From Bradyrhizobium sp. CCBAU 53338 (GTDB lineage Bacteria; Pseudomonadota; Alphaproteobacteria; Rhizobiales; Xanthobacteraceae), in contig NZ_CP030048.1 in assembly GCF_015291665.1 (NCBI RefSeq), positions 2,418,001 to 2,482,000 of the forward strand: DNA of 64,000 nt, in the 5' to 3' direction. Positions 8,072 through 14,959 of this stretch are shown here, piece after piece. The stretch's first letter is position 1, and each line of letters starts with the position of its first letter. Under the pieces are notes generated by a model, which was not told where the DNA came from, ran no database searches, and saw only the letters and a list, made by a program, of their open reading frames with translations. The position numbers were made by a program, and so were the translations under genes.

Positions 8072-8329
8072 ATGCAGTCAACGTCCCGTTTCGAAGCGAC
8101 CGCGTCCTTGCAACTCCACGCCCTGATCTCCGATCTGCACTGGCGGATCCAGATGCTCGAGAGCGACATTGCCGAGGAGGAGCGCAACGCCGGCAATGCC
8201 GATCCCGGCAGCCCGACCTATTCCATGCTGGCGCAGGCGTTGCGTGCGCGCCGGGACAATCTGCGGACCTCGATTGCCCTGCTGGAAGCGCGGGTCGAGC
8301 GGGCGGCGCAAATGTCGCGCGCGGCTTAG
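8072..8329 (+). CDS. Small coiled-coil protein, hypothetical
   Basis: This 85-residue protein is almost wholly helical. Heptad-like stretches occur at LQLHALISDLHWRIQMLESD and LRARRDNLRTSIALLEARVE, separated by a short glycine/proline hinge. It is likely a dimerising or helical-hairpin cytosolic protein. The function is unknown. Neighbouring genes are all of similar size with their own ribosome sites. Confidence 0.6.
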   Translation: MQSTSRFEATASLQLHALISDLHWRIQMLESDIAEEERNAGNADPGSPTYSMLAQALRARRDNLRTSIALLEARVERAAQMSRAA

Positions 8330-8486
8330 ACTAAGCGGCCGCTCGGTCTTCCGAACGCGCATTTTGGCCAACATAGGTCGGTTTTGCCTGCGGCTCGAAG
8401 CCGCTGGGGACGACATTCTTCGACCCGGTTCGGAACAAGTGTGCACTTTGGCACTTAGGAACTCCGCTACCTCGGAGTTTCAGGTC

Positions 8487-8660
8487 GTGACCGACAAGAC
8501 GGAAGTGGAGGACTACAGGCCCGGCCGCGCGCAGCCGAGGCCCTCCTGTCCGACATGCAAGACGCCGTCGCGCTACATCACGTCGATGCTGGACGTGCGG
8601 CGCGACCGGTCTATCCTGATCTATCGATGTGACACCTGCCGCGAAGAAATCTGGCAATGA
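8487..8660 (+). CDS. Small zinc-ribbon protein
   Basis: This 57-residue product starts at a GTG with GGAG ten bases upstream. Two cysteine pairs, CPTC and CDTC, flank a beta-strand core (SRYITSMLDVRRDRSILIYR), the classic four-cysteine zinc-ribbon spacing. It probably binds one Zn2+ and may contact nucleic acid or protein. The same frame is open further upstream to 8169, but that portion lacks protein-like character and overlaps the coiled-coil gene. Confidence 0.6.
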   Translation: MTDKTEVEDYRPGRAQPRPSCPTCKTPSRYITSMLDVRRDRSILIYRCDTCREEIWQ

Positions 8661-8679
8661 TGTCGAGGGAGACGATGTC

Positions 8680-8865
8680 ATGAAGGATTACCAGACGCAG
8701 CTCGAGAAGCTGCGCAAGGATGCCGCCGAATGCGCCTTGATCCGCGATCTTGCTACCGACAAATCCAAGCGTGAGCTGTTCGAAAGGCTCGCAAGCCATC
8801 TGACGGTGCTGGCGGACCAGGTCGAACTGGCGATACGAGATCACACGTCCGGCTCCGCAGCTTGA
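8680..8865 (+). CDS. Small helical hypothetical protein
   Basis: This 61-residue protein starts MKDYQTQLEKLRKDAAECAL and continues through KSKRELFERLASHLTVLADQ. It is predicted to be a helical hairpin. GAGGGAGAC lies before the ATG. Similar short proteins are common in Bradyrhizobium, but I know of no assigned function. An upstream in-frame ATG at 8629 would overlap the zinc-ribbon gene and is less likely. Confidence 0.6.
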   Translation: MKDYQTQLEKLRKDAAECALIRDLATDKSKRELFERLASHLTVLADQVELAIRDHTSGSAA

Positions 8866-8954
8866 GCGATCCCGAAATACGACGGACCGCACGCGCAAAA
8901 TTCTTCGATCTGGTTCACCTTCGAGTTGAAGGCTTCAGACCTGAGATCTCAGCT

Positions 8955-9146
8955 TCAGGCCTCTGGCGGCCACGTGCCCTTCAGCAAGCCGATCTTCCGG
9001 CCAAGCTGCCAGACCTCGACATCGCCGCGGCGCGCGAGCCGCTGTGCGTAGGCGAGCGCAGTCGTGTCGCTGGGAGCCTCGAAGGCCTCGGCGGAGCGGA
9101 AGACGCCGTCTTCGCCGACGAGATAGGCTCGGTATTGCTGGGTCAT
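8955..9146 (-). CDS. Small hypothetical protein, second gene of a pair
   Basis: This 63-residue protein starts MTQQYRAYLVGEDGVFRSAE and continues with a segment reading ALAYAQRLARRGDVEVWQLG. It has the alternating pattern of a small alpha/beta domain found in many short rhizobial proteins. Its ATG overlaps the stop of the upstream gene in an ATGA junction, so the two are translationally coupled. Confidence 0.6.
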   Translation of the reverse strand: MTQQYRAYLVGEDGVFRSAEAFEAPSDTTALAYAQRLARRGDVEVWQLGRKIGLLKGTWPPEA

Positions 9147-9343
9147 GTCGGCGCCCTCAGGCCGCGCGAATGCAGCCAGGCGTCGATCTGCATGGCCATC
9201 TCGTCCTGCCGCGCGCGGAGCAGCAGCATCTCGCGGTGGCGTCCCGGCGCAAGCGCGCGTGCTTGCTCGCGCAATTGCGCGGCTTCGTCTGCGAGCCTCT
9301 GATGAAGTGTCCTGGTCTGCTTGAAACGACGTCGCTTCAACAT
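9143..9343 (-). CDS. Small basic helical protein, first gene of a pair
   Basis: This 66-residue protein starts MLKRRRFKQTRTLHQRLADE. AGAGGAAG precedes the ATG at 9343. It is highly basic at the N-terminus, then helical (LREQARALAPGRHREMLLLR), ending WLHSRGLRAPT. A nucleic-acid-contacting role is possible but unproven. The frame extends upstream to 9430 without a better start. It is coupled to the next gene by an ATGA overlap. Confidence 0.55.
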   Translation of the reverse strand: MLKRRRFKQTRTLHQRLADEAAQLREQARALAPGRHREMLLLRARQDEMAMQIDAWLHSRGLRAPT

Positions 9344-9633
9344 GGCGCTGCTTCCTCTTTCGAGTGGGGCGGGAGCGCGACGGGCGTTCTCATCACCGAT
9401 ATCTGCCACGGGCCTTGCGGTGATGTTCAACTGTACGACTTGCCTCGCAGAGAGTCTGCATCATTTGATAGGTTCGCGAAGAAACTTCTTCGCCGTTTTC
9501 AATGCGTTGATTGCGCACTTTGAGCCGCTTACGCATTTTGTGCGAAGACCGAATTTAGAGTTCACTTTTGAACAAAGCAGCGAGCCCTGGCAACGCCGCG
9601 GGCTTGCCGATTCCGGCGGTGCGCACGACGGTC

Positions 9634-11163
9634 TTACACTGGGCCGAACCATGTCGTCAGCGTCTCCAGAAGTCCGTCTCCGATCTCATCTCCGACCCAC
9701 GCCACGTGCCCATCGGGCCTCACCAGCACGGCTTTCGGCGCGGCGACCAATCCGATTGCCGGAAGCTCCCATGTGCCGTCGTAGACGGCATCGACGCGCG
9801 TGACGCGATCGGCCCAGGGCGAGATGTCGAGCCGATGAGAGTGGGCGAAATGGAACAGCACGCCGCGCGGATCGTGCAGCAGCGTGAACAGCCGCAATGC
9901 GCGGCCCTCGATGTGCAAGGGGAGATCGGGCATGCGGCGGCCGAGCAGGGGATGCCCGCCGCCGAGGTCATAGCGGATGTCGAGCCCACTCATCATCGCG
10001 CCAAAGCGCTTGCGTGGCTCGTCCATCGCGAGCAGCTCGGAGACGATTTCGCGCGCGGCGTTGCGGCCCTCGTCGTTGCGGCGGAGAAGGGCGATCTGCG
10101 CCCTGGTGTTGCGCAGCACGCGTGCGGCCACGCCATGGCGTTCGACATGGTAGGTGTCGAGCAGGCTGTCGGGCGATTTGCCGTTCACCACCTGCGCCAA
10201 CTTCCAGCCGAGATTGACCGCATCCTGCAAGCCTGTGTTGAGGCCCTGTCCACCGACGGAGTGATGGATATGCGCGGCGTCGCCGGCGAGCAGCACGCGC
10301 CCCCTGCGATAGGAGACGGCCTGCCGTGCCGCATCGGTGAAGCGCGAGATCCAGGCCGGGCTGTGAGCGCCGAAATCGGTGCCGTACACGGCGACCAGCG
10401 CATCGCTGAGATCGCGCAAGCTTGCTTCGCCGCTGCGTGCGAGCGTTGCTTCCGTCATGACCACCAGCACGCGTCCGTTTTCCGTCCTACTGAGGCCGTG
10501 AAAGCCGATTGCATCGTGACGCAGACCCCATGCCGGCGTCTCGCGCATCTCGACTTCGGCCATGAGGTTGCTGAGCGTCGGCTCGGAGCCGGCAAAATCG
10601 ATGCCGGTCAGCTTGCGCACCAGGCTACGACCGCCGTCGCAGCCGATCAGATAGTCCGCGCGCAAGATTTCGCCGCTCGCAAGCCTCACGTCGATGCCGG
10701 TGTCGTCTTGCGTGAAGCCCGCCACCTCGCGATTGCGATAGACGGGGACGCCGAGCTCCGCGACCCAATCGGCCAGGATGCGTTCGATATGGCCCTGCCG
10801 CAGCGCGAGTCCGTAGGGGTGCCGGGTAGGCAGATCGCCGATGTCGAGCCGCTCCCAGGCAAATCCCGCGAGCTGGATGATGGTCCCTTCGCGCAGGAAG
10901 CGATCGGCAACGCCGCGCTGATCGAGGATCTCGATGCTGCGCGCGTGTAAGCCTCCGGATCGCGTGCCGGTGAGGTCCTGGCTGGCGCGGCGCTCGACGA
11001 TGGCGACATCGGCCTTCGCGAGCGCCAGCTCCGCCGCCAGCATCAATCCGGTCGGCCCGCCACCGGCGATCACGACGGCATGGTCGGCCGGCGCTGCCTT
11101 CTCGTTGCGAGTTGGCAACGCGCGGGCGGTGCGCCGGCGGGACGTCGGAAGCAGGACAGGCAT
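9634..11163 (-). CDS. FAD-dependent aromatic ring monooxygenase
   Basis: This 509-residue class A flavoprotein hydroxylase uses FAD and NAD(P)H to insert one oxygen atom into an aromatic substrate. It shows the dinucleotide motif VVIAGGGPTGLMLAAELALA near the N-terminus and YLIGCDGGRSLVRK in the middle. The second FAD motif is VLLAGDAAHIHHSVGGQGLN. A C-terminal thioredoxin-like region ends in VRPDGHVAWVGDE, as in PheA/MhpA-type phenol hydroxylases. The start is chosen at MPVLLPTSRR with GAGAGGGG upstream. The substrate is not evident. The nearest neighbour is the divergent VOC protein, with a small-RNA unit between them. Confidence 0.85.
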   Translation of the reverse strand: MPVLLPTSRRRTARALPTRNEKAAPADHAVVIAGGGPTGLMLAAELALAKADVAIVERRASQDLTGTRSGGLHARSIEILDQRGVADRFLREGTIIQLAGFAWERLDIGDLPTRHPYGLALRQGHIERILADWVAELGVPVYRNREVAGFTQDDTGIDVRLASGEILRADYLIGCDGGRSLVRKLTGIDFAGSEPTLSNLMAEVEMRETPAWGLRHDAIGFHGLSRTENGRVLVVMTEATLARSGEASLRDLSDALVAVYGTDFGAHSPAWISRFTDAARQAVSYRRGRVLLAGDAAHIHHSVGGQGLNTGLQDAVNLGWKLAQVVNGKSPDSLLDTYHVERHGVAARVLRNTRAQIALLRRNDEGRNAAREIVSELLAMDEPRKRFGAMMSGLDIRYDLGGGHPLLGRRMPDLPLHIEGRALRLFTLLHDPRGVLFHFAHSHRLDISPWADRVTRVDAVYDGTWELPAIGLVAAPKAVLVRPDGHVAWVGDEIGDGLLETLTTWFGPV

Positions 11164-11286
11164 GTGGTGACCCCTCTCGGTGCTGTGAGGCGCGGGGTGT
11201 ACACCGACGTCGGGAGCTTGAAGCAAGTCCCTTGCGCACCACATATCAAGCTGGGAGGAAGGGCGCGGGCTCGCCAGATCGTTGGT

Positions 11287-11316
11287 TTGACACATCGGGC
11301 AAAACACTGGCACAAT
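11287..11316 (+). promoter_or_regulatory. Sigma70-like promoter of short RNA unit, copy 1
   Basis: A consensus -35 TTGACA (11287-11292) is followed by an 18-base spacer and a -10 CACAAT (11311-11316). The same -35, spacer length and spacer sequence (CRTCGGGCAAAACACYGG) recur in the copies at 11842 and 12002. Confidence 0.75.
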
Positions 11317-11322
11317 GGCATC

Positions 11323-11372
11323 ATCGAAATTTTGGTTCAGCCCGCGCGGAACAATCCGCCGCGGGCATTTTT
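11323..11372 (+). ncRNA. Short terminator-ended RNA, copy 1 of 3
   Basis: From the expected start (about 11322) the transcript would begin in the conserved ATCATCGAAA. It would pass TTTGGTTCAG and end in a GC-rich hairpin (GCCCGCGCGGA paired with TCCGCCGCGGGC, one bulge, loop ACAA) with TTTTT at 11368-11372. Length is about 50 nt. The unit ends 29 bases before the VOC gene start, so it could be a free small RNA or an attenuating leader of that gene. The exact 5' end is inferred from the promoter. Confidence 0.6.
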
Positions 11373-11401
11373 AATGCCGCCGTCCTGATCGGAGTGCACG
11401 C

Positions 11402-11797
11402 ATGAGCCCGTCCGGTTCCCTCGTCGCGATCCTGCCCTGCAATGACCTCGATGCGTCGGAGCGGTTCTACAACCGCTTGGGCTTTTCGCGCCCGGACTGC
11501 GATCGGCCAGCTGCCGGAGAGGCGGACACCTATCGCATATTGTCGAACCGGCAGGGCGGATATCTGCATCTGACCGATGCAGTCGAGGGATGGTTGAGCC
11601 CGGGCCGAAACCCTCTCGGGCTTTATCTCTATCTCGAGGATGTCGACGCTGCCGCGCGCGAATTTCAGCAATCAGCGGAAGACAAGCCGTGGGGGATGTA
11701 CGAGTTTGCGCTGTCCGATCCGGATGAGACGTTGGTGCGGATTGGATGGCCGAGCCGGCTGCGCGGTGGAGGCAATCGTTCGTCTGCAACTGGCTGA
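11402..11797 (+). CDS. VOC-superfamily (glyoxalase/bleomycin-resistance-like) protein
   Basis: This 131-residue single-domain protein has a typical VOC start (SLVAILPCNDLDASERFYNR, then LGF). The paired beta-alpha-beta half follows (LGLYLYLEDVDAAAREFQQS), ending in WGMYEFALSDPDETLVRIGW. The terminal E-F-A-L-x-D-P-D-x-x-L-V-x-I pattern carries the usual metal-side Glu. Members include resistance proteins that bind bleomycin-like drugs, and dioxygenases; the ligand here is unknown. GGAG lies before the ATG. Upstream is short RNA copy 1. Confidence 0.75.
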   Translation: MSPSGSLVAILPCNDLDASERFYNRLGFSRPDCDRPAAGEADTYRILSNRQGGYLHLTDAVEGWLSPGRNPLGLYLYLEDVDAAAREFQQSAEDKPWGMYEFALSDPDETLVRIGWPSRLRGGGNRSSATG

Positions 11798-11841
11798 GGC
11801 CGGCCTCTATACGGTCCGCCGAGCCCACCAAGCTTGCTCGT

Positions 11842-11871
11842 TTGACACGTCGGGCAAAACACTGGCATTAT
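11842..11871 (+). promoter_or_regulatory. Sigma70-like promoter of short RNA unit, copy 2
   Basis: TTGACA (11842-11847), an 18-base spacer and CATTAT (11866-11871). The spacer differs from copy 1 at one position. Confidence 0.75.
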
Positions 11872-11877
11872 CGCATC

Positions 11878-11928
11878 ATCGAAAAAGTTTGGCTCAGCCC
11901 GCCGGAGTGATCCGTGGCGGGTTTTTTT
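11878..11928 (+). ncRNA. Short terminator-ended RNA, copy 2 of 3
   Basis: The transcript would start near ATCATCGAAAAAG and continue GTTTGGCTCAG. It ends in the hairpin CCCGCCGGA-GTGA-TCC-GT-GGCGGG (11898-11921, two-base bulge) and seven T residues. Length is about 51 nt. Like copy 1 it is followed by AATGCCG. It lies 80 bases after the VOC gene stop, but its own promoter makes it more than that gene's terminator. Confidence 0.6.
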
Positions 11929-12001
11929 AATGCCGTCTCGCTTGTCGTGAGATCGCAGCGTCGCCATCGCGACGGGCCGCGATCCAATTGCAACTCGAGG
12001 T

Positions 12002-12031
12002 TTGACACGTCGGGCAAAACACCGGCATAAT
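12002..12031 (+). promoter_or_regulatory. Sigma70-like promoter of short RNA unit, copy 3
   Basis: TTGACA (12002-12007), an 18-base spacer and CATAAT (12026-12031), the closest of the three to consensus. Confidence 0.78.
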
Positions 12032-12037
12032 GGCATC

Positions 12038-12088
12038 ATCGAAACGAGTTTGTCAGGCCCGCGCGGGAGCATCCGCTGCGGGCTTTTT
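12038..12088 (+). ncRNA. Short terminator-ended RNA, copy 3 of 3
   Basis: The transcript would start at ATCATCGAAACGAG and continue TTTGTCAG. It ends in a hairpin (GCCCGC-GCGG paired with CCGC-T-GCGGGC, 12057-12083) and TTTTT (12084-12088). Length is about 51 nt. No gene lies immediately upstream, so this copy in particular looks like a free-standing RNA gene. Confidence 0.62.
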
Positions 12089-12223
12089 CGTTTCGATCTC
12101 AGGAATCGGACGGCGTCCGGCGCATCGCGGCCTCGCCCTCGTTGAAAGGCCTTCGTGGAACGCCGATCAGCGCGCCGCCGTCCGAACCACTTTGTTGGCC
12201 GTGCACGCGCGAACGTGCCGGCC

Positions 12224-12251
12224 GGCGGCGCGAGCCTTTGCTTGCGCCGCC
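12224..12251. other. Strong 12-bp hairpin in intergenic DNA
   Basis: GGCGGCGCGAGC (12224-12235) pairs with GCTTGCGCCGCC (12240-12251) across a CTTT loop, with a single G-T wobble. No T run follows. It sits about 85 bases before the small phage-like genes. The stretch 12089-12336 holds no other feature I can support. Confidence 0.6.
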
Positions 12252-12336
12252 GCGGTCCCCGGAGGGGATAAGTTCGCGCCGAAACGATCGCGCTTCGTCT
12301 CGCGATCTGCCGCACTGTTATTTTCTTGGAGAAGCG

Positions 12337-12408
12337 ATGACGCTCTATCTGATATCGCTCGCGCTGGCGGGCCTGATCGCAATTGTTGTGTGGGAGAGTT
12401 TCGCTTGA
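12337..12408 (+). CDS. 23-residue hydrophobic peptide
   Basis: The ORF encodes MTLYLISLALAGLIAIVVWE plus SFA, a single membrane helix. TTGGAGAAGCG precedes the ATG. It overlaps the next gene by four bases (TTGA). Its position ahead of two further small membrane genes resembles a phage lysis or holin-type cassette. The function is inferred only. Confidence 0.45.
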   Translation: MTLYLISLALAGLIAIVVWESFA

Positions 12409-12614
12409 GTGACGGTCTATGGCATGAGCCAGACAAGCTGATCGGCTACTGCGTGACGATCTATTTCGCGAAGCTCCTTGTCTGGGACAAGGTTCTGGGC
12501 CTCGGATCGACGCATCCTCTGACGGGGTTTGCGGCAATCACCGCAAATCTCGTCGTTTCGTTCTACTTCGCCAAGCGCGGCTTTGAGAATGTTGCAAGGA
12601 TCATCAAGCGGTGA
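12405..12614 (+). CDS. Small phage-like membrane protein (holin-like)
   Basis: This 69-residue product starts at TTG with GGGAGAG nine bases upstream. Two hydrophobic segments flank a short loop (LIGYCVTIYFAKLLVWDKVL and LTGFAAITANLVVSFYFAKR). This two-helix size and placement before a DUF6127-like gene suggests a phage holin or phage-derived membrane protein. The frame is open upstream to 12030 but has no protein character there. Confidence 0.5.
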   Translation: MSDGLWHEPDKLIGYCVTIYFAKLLVWDKVLGLGSTHPLTGFAAITANLVVSFYFAKRGFENVARIIKR

Positions 12615-12910
12615 AGATGCCAGACGACGAGATCAGGGCAATCGTGGCCGAGACATTGGCCGAACAACAAAAGCACCAGCAGGAGAGTATCGATGCGATC
12701 GTGTTGAAAGCGGTGGCGTCAGTGTTGGCGTCCTTTGGCATCGAAGACGATGACCGAAAGGAGATGAGGGCGGACTTTCAGCACCTGCGGCGGTGGCGAA
12801 GGAGCGTGGAGCAGGCACAGAGCTATACGTGTAAGGCGGTCATTACGGTGATTGCGGCCGGCCTAATGGGGGCTGTCTGGTTCGGAGTGAAGGTCGTGCT
12901 GAGCAAGTAA
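12611..12910 (+). CDS. Phage-type small membrane protein (DUF6127-like)
   Basis: This 99-residue product starts at a GTG overlapping the previous stop. It has a helical N-terminus (IRAIVAETLAEQQKHQQESI), then the characteristic MRADFQHLRRWRRSVEQAQS. A C-terminal membrane helix follows (AVITVIAAGLMGAVWFGVKV). I recognise this as the layout of small prophage proteins grouped as DUF6127; the exact family name needs a profile search. It closes a three-gene overlapping cassette. Confidence 0.55.
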   Translation: MKMPDDEIRAIVAETLAEQQKHQQESIDAIVLKAVASVLASFGIEDDDRKEMRADFQHLRRWRRSVEQAQSYTCKAVITVIAAGLMGAVWFGVKVVLSK

Positions 12911-12960
12911 ATTTCTGGTCGTGGCGCCGCCGTCGCACTGCCAATCCAATTCGATAAGTC

Positions 12961-13395
12961 ATGCCCTGTACAGAATCCCGTATGGTCGATGCTTCAGATG
13001 ATGACGTTGCCGATGCCTTGACTGATCTGCATCGACTGACGTTCTTCGATGCCGCGGCCATGCCGGATTTCGAACTCGGGGCGTGGTGGCTTGCCCACCA
13101 ATGTGATAATGCAGTCGCCTTCGCAGGCGTCGTGCCGTCCACCTATGCACGAAATTGCGGCTCTTTTTCCAGAGTCGGAGTCTTGCAGCGGCATCGGGGC
13201 TGGGGACTTCAACTTCGTTTGATGCGGGCGGTAGAAGCGCGGGGCCGGCGCATGCGATGGAACGGCATCGTTTCAGACACGACGGATAACAGCTTCTCCG
13301 CAAATAATTTCATTCGGGCGGGCTATCGGCTCTATGAGCCCGAGGCGCCGTGGGCCCGGCCGCATACGCTTTATTGGCGAAGGTCGCTTCGTTGA
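12961..13395 (+). CDS. GNAT family acetyltransferase-like protein
   Basis: This 144-residue protein is probably an acyl-CoA-dependent N-acetyltransferase. The acetyl-CoA loop reads RVGVLQRHRGWGLQLRLMRA (Q/R-x-x-G-x-G/A pattern), and a C-terminal NNFIRAGYRLYEPEAPW matches the GNAT 'N...F.k.GF' strand. WWLAHQCDNAVAFAGVVPST gives the preceding beta hairpin. An inner ATG at 12982 is an alternative start. It follows the phage-like cassette, and GNAT genes of this kind often ride with rhizobial prophages. The substrate is unknown. Confidence 0.7.
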   Translation: MPCTESRMVDASDDDVADALTDLHRLTFFDAAAMPDFELGAWWLAHQCDNAVAFAGVVPSTYARNCGSFSRVGVLQRHRGWGLQLRLMRAVEARGRRMRWNGIVSDTTDNSFSANNFIRAGYRLYEPEAPWARPHTLYWRRSLR

Positions 13396-13482
13396 GCAGG
13401 TTTCCCGTGACGCGGAAGGCGGCTCGAAACGTAAATGGAGTGCGGCGCCGAAGTAGGCGCTGCCTTGCCGCCTGGAATGCAT

Positions 13483-13518
13483 AAGGACCCGGCAGCTTGA
13501 CCGCTGCCGGGTCCTTTT
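13483..13518 (+). terminator. Intrinsic terminator, perfect 14-bp stem
   Basis: AAGGACCCGGCAGC (13483-13496) pairs perfectly with GCTGCCGGGTCCTT (13503-13516) around TTGACC, followed by TT. The A-rich 5' arm and T-rich 3' arm let it work on both strands. It ends transcription between the GNAT gene and the CoA-transferase. Confidence 0.85.
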
Positions 13519-13627
13519 GCGTTTCGAAGTGTTGCTGCCGAGGTACTTGCGAAGTCCGGCCTCCCGGGCTTTAAGTTCACTTGCAGCAAATTCGGCGAGC
13601 ACAAGCCGATGTAGGGGAGCGCCCGGG

Positions 13628-14884
13628 ATGTCCACCAAGCCTCAATTACCTGAGCGCCCGCTTCGGGCGGCGGGAAGGCCAACCGCGCTTGATGGTCTGC
13701 TAGTCGTGGATTTCACGCGCGTGGTCGCGGGGCCCGCCTGCACACAGACGCTCGCCGATTTCGGTGCACGAGTCGTCAAGATCGAGAACCCCGATGGCGG
13801 CGACGACACGCGCGCCTACGAGCATGCCGAAATCGGCGGCGAGAGTGCGGCCTTTCTCAGCCTGAACCGCAACAAAACCGGCATCGCGCTCGATCTCGTC
13901 GTGCCGGAGGCGCGCGAGATTGCGCTCGATCTGATCCGCAAGGCGGACGTGGTCGTCGAGAATTTTTCCAGCGGCGTCATGAAGAAGTTCGGCCTCGACT
14001 ACGAGGCGGTCGCGCCGCTCAACCCGCGCCTGGTCTATTGCTCGATTTCCGCTTACGGACGCACCGGACCCTTCGCCTCGCGTCCGGGCTTTGACCCTAT
14101 CACCCAAGCAGAGAGCGGCTTCATGTCGCTCAATGGATTTGCCGATGGTCCAGCGGTTCGCACCGGCCCGCCCATTGTCGACATGGCGACGGGGATGTCG
14201 GCCTGCAATGCGATCCTGCTGGCGCTCCTGGCGCGGGATCGGCTCGGCCGAGGTCAGCATGTCGAAGTCGCGCTGTTCGATGTCGCGATGGGCATGACTG
14301 GATTCTACGGGATGGCCTATCTGATCAACGGAGAGAATCCCGGACGGTTCGGCAATTCGCCGAACGGGTCGCCCACTGTCGGTGTCTACGAGGCATCCGA
14401 TGGTCCGCTCTACATGGCTTGCGCCAATGATCGGTTGTATCGACGGCTGGTCGTCGAGGTAATGAACCGTCCGGATCTCATCAATGAGCCTCAGTTCGCC
14501 ACGCGCAAGGCGAGGTCCGAGAACAAGGAACTGCTGCGTGCGGCCATCGCGGAGGTGTTCGCCGGCGACACGCTCGAGAACTGGATGGCGAAGATGAAAC
14601 TAGCCAACATTCCGGTCGGCTATCTCAGAACCGTCGAGGAAGGTTTCAACGCGCCCGAGGCACGCGAACGCGCGCGCTTGAGCCGAATCCCGCATCGCAC
14701 GGCGGAGTGGGTTCCGAACATCGAGCCGCCGATCAGCATGAGTGTGACGGCGGCAATCGATCCAGTGGCTGCGCCGCTGCTGGGCGAGCATACGGAAGGC
14801 GTCATGCGCGAGACGCTTGGTTACGATGAGAAGCGGATTGCGATCTTGACCGAAAAAGGGGTGTTCGGACGGCGCAGGCCGTGA
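13628..14884 (+). CDS. Family III CoA-transferase (CaiB/BaiF type)
   Basis: This 418-residue enzyme moves CoA between carboxylic acids. It shows the family N-terminus (LDGLLVVDFTRVVAGPACTQ) and RNKTGIALDL. The catalytic aspartate region is RPGFDPITQAESG (D156 from this start). The glycine-rich C-terminal half includes PLLGEHTEGVMRETLGY. The start at MSTKPQLPERPLRAAGRP has AGGGGAG upstream. It heads the catabolic cluster that continues with a flavin monooxygenase pair, so it probably activates or recycles an aromatic or heterocyclic acid. The precise acid is unknown. Confidence 0.87.
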   Translation: MSTKPQLPERPLRAAGRPTALDGLLVVDFTRVVAGPACTQTLADFGARVVKIENPDGGDDTRAYEHAEIGGESAAFLSLNRNKTGIALDLVVPEAREIALDLIRKADVVVENFSSGVMKKFGLDYEAVAPLNPRLVYCSISAYGRTGPFASRPGFDPITQAESGFMSLNGFADGPAVRTGPPIVDMATGMSACNAILLALLARDRLGRGQHVEVALFDVAMGMTGFYGMAYLINGENPGRFGNSPNGSPTVGVYEASDGPLYMACANDRLYRRLVVEVMNRPDLINEPQFATRKARSENKELLRAAIAEVFAGDTLENWMAKMKLANIPVGYLRTVEEGFNAPEARERARLSRIPHRTAEWVPNIEPPISMSVTAAIDPVAAPLLGEHTEGVMRETLGYDEKRIAILTEKGVFGRRRP

Positions 14885-14959
14885 CCTCGGACTGAGCGCG
14901 GCAACTGCTTGATTTGGCCAGGTTCCCGCCGCATAAATATATGAGAGCGAGGGACACGA

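Noticed and set aside
9568..10950. 460-codon plus-strand ORF
   Set aside because: It is antisense to the FAD monooxygenase, whose cofactor motifs are unambiguous on the minus strand.
11281..12090. The three repeats considered as a CRISPR array or transposon ends
   Set aside because: Spacing is irregular (555 and 160 bases), all copies face the same way, there are no unique spacers of equal length, and no transposase is present. Promoter and terminator content explains them better.
11665..12537. 290-codon minus-strand ORF spanning the repeats
   Set aside because: It is antisense across three terminator hairpins and the VOC gene end. The recurring Cys-rich peptide in it is just the repeat translated.
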